From contig JAHEKD010000214.1 in assembly GCA_024638545.1 (NCBI GenBank), forward strand, positions 1 through 5,334: a stretch of DNA of 5,334 nt, read 5' to 3'. The stretch's first letter is position 1; every line of letters begins with the position of its first letter. The position numbers and the translations under genes were made by a program. This document shows, piece after piece, positions 4,414 through 5,334 of this stretch. The DNA comes from Gammaproteobacteria bacterium (GTDB lineage Bacteria > Pseudomonadota > Gammaproteobacteria > Arenicellales > JAHEKD01). A model generated the notes under the pieces. The model saw nothing but the letters and a program-made list of their open reading frames with translations. It was not told the origin of the DNA and did not search any database.

Positions 4414-5334
4414 TTAAAAAATCAATTTCACCATAAGTCCGTTAGACTGTATATTATTGGTTATTCGAATTCTAATATTCAGTAATTCACAGATTCGCTT
4501 GACAATTGCAAGCCCCAGGCCACTGCCGGGCCCGCTGGTGTTTAATTCACGGTAGAAGCGATCAAATACTCGATCGAGGTTGTCTTCAGAAATACCTGGG
4601 CCGTTATCGATAATTTCCAGAATCGATTTATCGCCACTCTTGTAAAGATTGATTCGTATATCAAGGTTTTTATCAGAATATCTAATTGAATTATCCAGCA
4701 GATTTCGCACCAATGTATAGAGAAGGTTTTGATCACCCAAAACTAAGATATCTGCGTCAAGATTTTTACTGATTTTTATATTCGCGCAATCATTTAACTG
4801 CAGATCACTGCAAACATCGTCAATAACCGACTTTAGCTGTATTTTGTCTTCCTCGAGCACAGCTTTTTCAGCATCTAATCGAGACAGTAAGAGCAGCTGA
4901 TTAGCCAGTCGTGACGTTCTGTCGACACCCTCAACAATTCGGTTAAGCGATTTTTTAACTCGACTCCTGTCCTGAAGTCCGATCTGAGCCTGCGCTTTCA
5001 GCCCGGCCAGAGGAGTTCGAAGCTCATGGGCTGCATCGGCAATAAACTGACGTTCCCTGGAAAATGCATCGTTTAATCGATTAAATAGCCTGTTAAGCGC
5101 GCCGGTAAGGCCTTTAATTTCTTCCGGTACGTTAGCCATATCCACAGGTTCCAGATTGTCGGGTGTGCGCTGTGTAATTTCATCGGCAATTAGATTTAAG
5201 GGTTTGATTCCTTTATTTATCGCATGATTAACAATGATCAGCAGCAGTGGCAGCATGATCAAAAACATCAGATAGAATGACTCGAGAATTTCATAGGCAA
5301 TCTCTGTGCGCAGCTCAACTTTTTGCCCCACGTG
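4414..5334 (-). CDS. Sensor histidine kinase of QseC/PmrB type, N-terminus beyond the window
   Basis: C-terminal 305 or more residues of an inner-membrane two-component kinase. The reading frame stays open to the right edge (a His codon at 5334-5332), so the GTG at 5331 is not a true start; the first membrane helix and most of the periplasmic sensor are missing. Numbering from that GTG: the sensor tail (GQKVELRTEIAYEI) resembles the same place in E. coli QseC. Membrane helix 2 is at about 19-37, HAMP at 38-88, and the dimerisation helix has the phospho-acceptor H102 in ADAAHELRTPL. The ATPase domain has the N box NLLDNSIRYS (210-219), G1 DNGPG (242-246), F box FDRFYR (256-261) and G2 GSGLGLAIV (269-277). 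All catalytic motifs are intact, so it should autophosphorylate and pass phosphate to an OmpR-type regulator, probably encoded just upstream (beyond 5334). The signal cannot be inferred. It is convergent with the iron-binding protein gene, and no clear terminator follows its stop. Confidence 0.93.
   Translation of the reverse strand, partial: HVGQKVELRTEIAYEILESFYLMFLIMLPLLLIIVNHAINKGIKPLNLIADEITQRTPDNLEPVDMANVPEEIKGLTGALNRLFNRLNDAFSRERQFIADAAHELRTPLAGLKAQAQIGLQDRSRVKKSLNRIVEGVDRTSRLANQLLLLSRLDAEKAVLEEDKIQLKSVIDDVCSDLQLNDCANIKISKNLDADILVLGDQNLLYTLVRNLLDNSIRYSDKNLDIRINLYKSGDKSILEIIDNGPGISEDNLDRVFDRFYRELNTSGPGSGLGLAIVKRICELLNIRIRITNNIQSNGLMVKLIF

Overview
The window reads as ordinary chromosomal DNA of a Gammaproteobacterium, possibly a marine or sulfur-cycling lineage. 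This rests on recognised protein types: a 109-residue HU-like protein of a gammaproteobacterial subtype, a QseC/PmrB-type sensor kinase, a FutA/FbpA ferric-iron binding protein behind a Fur-box-like sequence, and an SLC13 permease with two RCK_C domains. The genus cannot be told. I see no insertion sequence, tRNA, rRNA, CRISPR array or phage gene.

Layout. 46-2001 (minus) is a complete SLC13/DASS-type anion permease. 2002-2375 is a divergent spacer; it holds a strong sigma70-type promoter for the HU gene and, just upstream of that promoter, a hairpin with a run of T that would end a separate plus-strand transcript, possibly a small RNA of about 160 nt. 2376-2705 (plus) is the HU-family gene with a GTG start. 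2706-3224 is a 519-base spacer with an unusual density of inverted repeats (2706-3046), followed by a Fur-box/promoter region. 3225-4241 (plus) is a periplasmic Fe(3+)-binding protein with a signal peptide. 4242-4413 is a short convergent spacer. 4414-5334 (minus) is the C-terminal part of a sensor histidine kinase that runs off the right edge.

How the genes relate. They do not form one operon: orientations alternate and each has its own spacer. The iron-binding protein is alone here, without its permease (FbpB/FutB) and ATPase (FbpC/FutC), so those must lie elsewhere. The kinase would normally pair with a response regulator beyond position 5334. No novel multigene system can be supported. 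The most interesting material is non-coding: the mutually exclusive hairpins at 2230-2296 and the chain of inverted repeats at 2706-3046.
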